Assembly (NCBI GenBank): GCA_025355115.1
Contig: JANXLO010000103.1
Location: 1 to 9,590, forward strand
Source of the DNA: Chthonomonadaceae bacterium
GTDB taxonomy: Bacteria; Armatimonadota; Chthonomonadetes; Chthonomonadales; Chthonomonadaceae
DNA: 9,590 bases
Direction: 5' to 3'
In this document: in pieces, positions 7,105 through 9,590 of the stretch
Numbering within the stretch: the first letter of the stretch is position 1
How the letters are laid out: each line of letters starts with the position of its first letter
Notes under the pieces: generated by a model
Database searches by the model: none
The model's input: the letters and a program-made list of their open reading frames with translations, nothing else
What the model was told of the DNA's origin: nothing
Made by a program: the position numbers and the translations under genes

Positions 7105-7455
7105 TCACCCTTTTTTATGCGGAGGCGACATCTGGTGATTTATCTTCTTCGATGCACTGTTGACCGTATGGTTGAAGTCCTTCGACTCCCTGTTGGCCTC
7201 ATGGTTGACGTTCTTGGAGGTTCCATCGGCCGAATGGTTTACATCCTTCGACTCTCGGTTGGCCTCTTTATTGACCATCTTCGAGTCGTGGTTTGTGTCC
7301 TTGTTGACACGCGTGGAGGTTCTCTTTCCATAGTTGACAGCAGTGGGCGACTGATGCTTTTTATGCTTTTTCTTATGATGCGTCTGCCCAACGGCGGGAA
7401 GCGCCAGCGCCAGAATGCTCAGGCCTAGCGCAGCCAGAAAAAATCGGGATTTCAT
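7105..7455 (-). CDS. Small secreted protein of 11-residue repeats, unknown function
   Basis: I do not recognise this 116-residue protein. Residues 1-23 are a signal peptide (MKSRFF, a hydrophobic core, cleavage near AVG-QT). A basic patch THHKKKHKKHQ (25-35) follows. From residue 50 the protein is a regular 11-residue repeat beginning Val/Phe/Ile-Asn at 50, 61, 72, 83, 94 and 105, roughly VNHEANRESKD. It ends in HKKG. Composition is Asn, Lys, His and Ser rich, with no aromatic core, so the mature protein is probably disordered or an extended helix. Eleven-residue periods also occur in LEA-like and apolipoprotein-like amphipathic helices, but that is only an analogy. I chose the ATG at 7455, which has GAAAGG 11 nt upstream, over one at 7485 that lacks a ribosome site and would put ten polar residues before the signal peptide. 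A strong terminator follows. Confidence 0.75.
   Translation of the reverse strand: MKSRFFLAALGLSILALALPAVGQTHHKKKHKKHQSPTAVNYGKRTSTRVNKDTNHDSKMVNKEANRESKDVNHSADGTSKNVNHEANRESKDFNHTVNSASKKINHQMSPPHKKG
7129..7308 (-). repeat. 33-bp coding repeats (11 residues), with a 66-bp higher-order unit
   Basis: The units by residue are 50-60, 61-71, 72-82, 83-93, 94-104 and a partial 105-109. The second and fourth units share the same core EANRESKD. The third and fifth share xNHxx...xSK. The array is therefore also a 22-residue duplication. At DNA level the two EANRESKD units are close copies (both contain a GACTC...GTTGGCCTC pattern on the plus strand), while the others have diverged. Confidence 0.8.
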
Positions 7456-7561
7456 GAGATCGATTGCCTTTCGTAGAGACGACATTCAGCAGCGATGCCA
7501 AACGTCCTTGTAAGTTGTCACGAAATGGACGGGATGCAGGGCTAAAAAGTTCCAATTTGCC

Positions 7562-8029
7562 TTATTCAGGCAGCAAAGTTCTGCCCAGAGCTGCGGTCGC
7601 CGCATCCTCCGCGAGCGCGACGGCCGTGTCAGGAAGTCCTCGCTCCTTCACCAGGTACCGGCGCAGATGGAACGCGGCGTAGGTCGCGACTACAGCGCCT
7701 GCCGCGCCAAGAACCGCTCCCGCGGCCCGATTGCGTCTATAGGCTGCGCAGTAGCTTCCGCCAACGACCGCGCCGGAAAGGGCGCGGAAAGCGACGCTCG
7801 CCATCTGCGTTCGGTCGGGCATGAACGGCAGCTTGTCGACGAGCATCTCCCCCGTTGCCATGACGGCGAGCGCGGCTGGGCTGCCCATCTGATCGAGAGG
7901 CGTAGGAGCAAGGTGACGCTGGCGAGACGTCCAACCTCGAAGAAGCGCGGGAGCCGACATCGATCGCATTCCAGCGATGATGCCGAGGCCAAAAGCTCGC
8001 GCAAAGAGAAGGGTAGTTTTATTCTTCAT
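7562..8029 (-). CDS. DUF4126-type membrane protein
   Basis: This 155-residue protein is strongly hydrophobic and rich in Ala and Gly. It has helices at about 5-20, 50-62, 78-95 and 101-120. Family-like features are GIIAGMRSMSAPAL (16-29), GEMLVDKLPFMPDRT (60-74), the Gly/Ala-rich SGAVVGG and AVLGAAGAVVA stretches, and LRRYLVKERGLPD (122-134). The GlxxGMRS and VDKxP elements recall DUF4126, a family of inner-membrane proteins without known function. The ATG at 8029 starts it at the usual family position. An in-frame TTG at 8083 would add 18 polar residues, and neither start has a convincing ribosome site. The gene is upstream of and co-oriented with the 11-residue-repeat gene (106 bp gap), and it is divergent from the thiol oxidoreductase gene. 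Confidence 0.75.
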   Translation of the reverse strand: MKNKTTLLFARAFGLGIIAGMRSMSAPALLRGWTSRQRHLAPTPLDQMGSPAALAVMATGEMLVDKLPFMPDRTQMASVAFRALSGAVVGGSYCAAYRRNRAAGAVLGAAGAVVATYAAFHLRRYLVKERGLPDTAVALAEDAATAALGRTLLPE

Positions 8030-8085
8030 GGGTAGTGAGTTCCGCTTCAGTGATTGCAGGATAGACAGAGAAGACGAATCCAAAA

Positions 8086-8128
8086 GGCCATTTGTTCTGC
8101 CTTTCCTCCGGTTGTCGGAGGCATGGCC
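8086..8128. promoter_or_regulatory. Two-part inverted repeat between divergent genes
   Basis: CCTCCG (8105-8110) and CGGAGG (8116-8121) form a 6-bp hairpin with loop GTTGT. An outer pair, GGCCAT (8086-8091) and ATGGCC (8123-8128), flanks it with an asymmetric inner bulge. There is no T-run on either side. It could be an operator or leader structure between the DUF4126 and thiol oxidoreductase genes, or chance in GC-rich DNA. A TATAAA at 8155-8160 is the only -10-like element I see for the plus-strand gene, and it has no -35. Confidence 0.3.
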
Positions 8129-8219
8129 GCCGCAACATCCGAGCGGTTCGTTCGTATAAACACAGGAGCCTCGCCGCGCCTCCGTGCCCCATACGATAGC
8201 TAAGAAAGGTCACATTTTG

Positions 8220-8816
8220 ATGCCTCGCCTCACGGTCGCGCACGACTTTATCTGTCCCTGGTGCTGGGTCGCCTGGGAGCAGTCCAAAAAGCTGAAATCC
8301 GAATTTCCTGCGCTCGAACTCGACTGGGTTGGGTACGAGCTGCTGCCGGAGGGACTGGAGTACACCCCGTCGGCGCCGGAGCCCGCCTCGCCCCGCAAGC
8401 CGCGCGTCCCCAGCAGGTTTGATCTGCTGCTTCTGGCCGAGAACCTGACTCTGCCGAAGCGGACGCGCTCGTTCTCCCGATCTCGACGTGCCCTCGAGGG
8501 CGCGGAGTTCGCGAAGGAGGCGGGCAAGGCCGACGCCTATCTTGGCGAAGTCTACCACGCCTACTGGGAGGGGGATCGCGACATAGCTGACCCGACGGTT
8601 CTCGCGGAGATAGCCGAGCGAGTCGGGCTGGACGTCGCGGCCTTCGCCACGGCGCTCGATCAGCGCACTTATCGGGATCGAATCGTCGAGTATGACGAGC
8701 CCGCTCACGCGGCGGGAGTCTGGAACGTTCCGACCTGGATGTTTCCGGAGGAGTGGGTCGCGGAGCAGCCCTACAGCGTCGTCCGTGATATGACCGAACG
8801 TTTCTTGAAGTCGTGA
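8220..8816 (+). CDS. FrnE/DsbA-like thioredoxin-fold oxidoreductase
   Basis: This 198-residue protein lacks a signal peptide, so it should be cytoplasmic. It belongs to the DsbA-fold group that includes FrnE and 2-hydroxychromene-2-carboxylate isomerases. The first strand LTVAHDFICPWCW carries the redox motif CPWC (Cys12, Cys15). A helical insertion follows (about 60-150: AENLTLPKRTRSFSRSRRALEGAEF, then YWEGDRDIADPTVLAEIAERVGLD). The cis-proline loop is VWNVPTW (168-173, Pro171) near the C-terminus. All of these are standard for FrnE-like proteins, which reduce or oxidise protein and small-molecule thiols. I chose ATG 8220 because AAGAAAGG lies 10 nt upstream; a GTG at 8184 would add 12 residues before the first strand. 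The PqaA-type hydrolase gene starts 35 bp after its stop, so the two are probably co-transcribed. Confidence 0.88.
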   Translation: MPRLTVAHDFICPWCWVAWEQSKKLKSEFPALELDWVGYELLPEGLEYTPSAPEPASPRKPRVPSRFDLLLLAENLTLPKRTRSFSRSRRALEGAEFAKEAGKADAYLGEVYHAYWEGDRDIADPTVLAEIAERVGLDVAAFATALDQRTYRDRIVEYDEPAHAAGVWNVPTWMFPEEWVAEQPYSVVRDMTERFLKS

Positions 8817-8851
8817 TCCACGCTGACGAAGCGCTAGGGAGGGAGCCTGAC

Positions 8852-9590
8852 ATGAGCCTACCGACGGAGCTGACGGATTATGTGAAACGTCCCGACGCGT
8901 ACAATGTGACGAGACTGGGGGAGGAGAAGGTCAGGGGCGGGACACTCTACGATCTGGAGTTGACGTCTCAACAGTGGCAGGGCCTTGTCTGGAAACATCT
9001 TCTTCAGGTGTTCGTGCCGGACGTCCTGGCCTTTTCAAATCTGGCTCTGCTGACGATAGGCGGCGAGTTCACTCGTCCGGGAATCCATTCCGGCCTCGAT
9101 GATCTGTACGCCAAGGAGCGTGGACTGCTCCGCGCCTCCCTCTCCGATGTGCCCAACCAGCCGCTGTTTGAGGGCAAAAGCGAGGACGAGCTCATCGCGC
9201 ATACCCTCGTGCGCTACCTGGAGACCGGGGATGCGGACTGGCCGCTCCTGCTTCCCATGACGAAGAGCGCGGTTCGGGCGATGGACGCGGTGCAGGCGCT
9301 TCTCGTCGAGCTTGGGCGCGCGAAGCCTGAGCGGTTCGTGGTCGGCGGGATGTCGAAGCGGGGATGGACGACCTGGCTGACGGCAGTCGTGGACTCCCGC
9401 GTGGCCGGGATCATCCCAATGGTCTACGACAACCTAAACCTGTTCGCGCAGATGCCGCATCAGCGCGAAGTCTGGAGCAGCTATAGCGCGCAGATCAGCG
9501 ACTACACAGCGGCCGATCTCCCGGCCAAAATGCAGACGCCGGAGGGCTTTCACCTCGCCCAGATCATCGACCCGTACACTTACAGGGAAC
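8852..9590 (+). CDS. PhoPQ-activated pathogenicity-related (PqaA-type) alpha/beta hydrolase, partial
   Basis: The first 246 residues are in the window and the frame runs off the right edge. The sequence matches the PhoPQ-activated pathogenicity-related family, named after Salmonella PqaA. It shows YDLELTSQQWQGLVWKH (33-49), LALLTIGGE (64-72), the nucleophile elbow GMSKRGWTTWL (166-176, predicted Ser168), DSRVAGIIPMVYDNLN (181-196) and SDYTAADLP (216-224). The fold is an alpha/beta hydrolase, and the substrate of the family is not established. The ATG follows AGGGAGGGAG at 6 nt, a strong ribosome site. No signal peptide is present, although many family members are exported: the protein begins directly at the mature-like ELTDYVKRPDAYN. 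An upstream GTG at 8813 is in frame and overlaps the previous stop, but adds no hydrophobic segment. Confidence 0.9.
   Translation, partial: MSLPTELTDYVKRPDAYNVTRLGEEKVRGGTLYDLELTSQQWQGLVWKHLLQVFVPDVLAFSNLALLTIGGEFTRPGIHSGLDDLYAKERGLLRASLSDVPNQPLFEGKSEDELIAHTLVRYLETGDADWPLLLPMTKSAVRAMDAVQALLVELGRAKPERFVVGGMSKRGWTTWLTAVVDSRVAGIIPMVYDNLNLFAQMPHQREVWSSYSAQISDYTAADLPAKMQTPEGFHLAQIIDPYTYRE

Noticed and set aside
7117..7428. Hydrophobic plus-strand frame opposite the 11-residue-repeat gene
   Set aside because: Its apparent repeats are the complement of the minus-strand repeats. Only the minus frame has a signal peptide, a ribosome site and a terminator.
8155..8160. TATAAA as a -10 for the thiol oxidoreductase gene
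   Set aside because: No -35 hexamer at 16-18 bp and no TGN extension, so it is too weak to list as a promoter.
1..9590. CRISPR arrays, tRNA/rRNA genes, transposases, toxin-antitoxin or defence genes
   Set aside because: Looked for on both strands by eye; no spacer-type direct repeats, cloverleaf-like sequence or recognisable mobile or defence proteins were found.

Overview
This window looks like chromosomal DNA from a free-living bacterium of moderately high GC. Nine protein genes are packed on both strands, and four of them encode probable exported or membrane proteins. Nothing in it looks like phage, plasmid, IS element, CRISPR or an RNA gene. My best guess for the host is Armatimonadota (Capsulimonas-like), or failing that another soil phylum such as Acidobacteriota or Planctomycetota. 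The guess rests on an IspG of the cyanobacterial-like type, a GDSL hydrolase fused to FG-GAP repeats, a long DUF2961/GH172 protein and a PhoPQ-activated-protein homologue. It comes from family memory and not from a search.

Layout. At 1-504 (+) is the 3' end of a TPR-containing gene. A near-perfect 68-nt palindrome sits over its stop codon, and a terminator-like hairpin follows. At 752-2662 (-) is a secreted SGNH/GDSL hydrolase carrying five FG-GAP repeats of exactly 50 residues. The 260-bp gap at 2663-2922 is a divergent promoter region. It holds a duplicated extended -10 element facing the hydrolase, and a CRP-like palindrome plus an extended -10 facing ispG. At 2923-4185 (+) is ispG (MEP isoprenoid pathway), followed by a small DUF5658 membrane protein (4256-4639) and a secreted 736-residue GH172-like protein (4770-6980). 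These three may form one transcript. At 7105-7455 (-) is a small secreted protein built of 11-residue repeats, with a strong terminator downstream of it. At 7562-8029 (-) is a DUF4126-type membrane protein. At 8220-8816 (+) is a FrnE/DsbA-like thiol oxidoreductase. At 8852-9590 (+) is a PhoPQ-activated pathogenicity-related (PqaA-type) alpha/beta hydrolase cut off by the right edge.

How they may work together. The exported GDSL hydrolase and the exported GH172-like protein could both act on extracellular polysaccharide, but they are on opposite strands with ispG between them, so this is only a suggestion. The thioredoxin-fold protein and the PqaA-type hydrolase are 35 bp apart and probably co-transcribed. 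I found no clear multi-gene novel system. The most distinctive items are the palindrome at 495-562, the ispG/hydrolase divergent promoter region, the 11-residue-repeat secreted protein and the FG-GAP hydrolase fusion.
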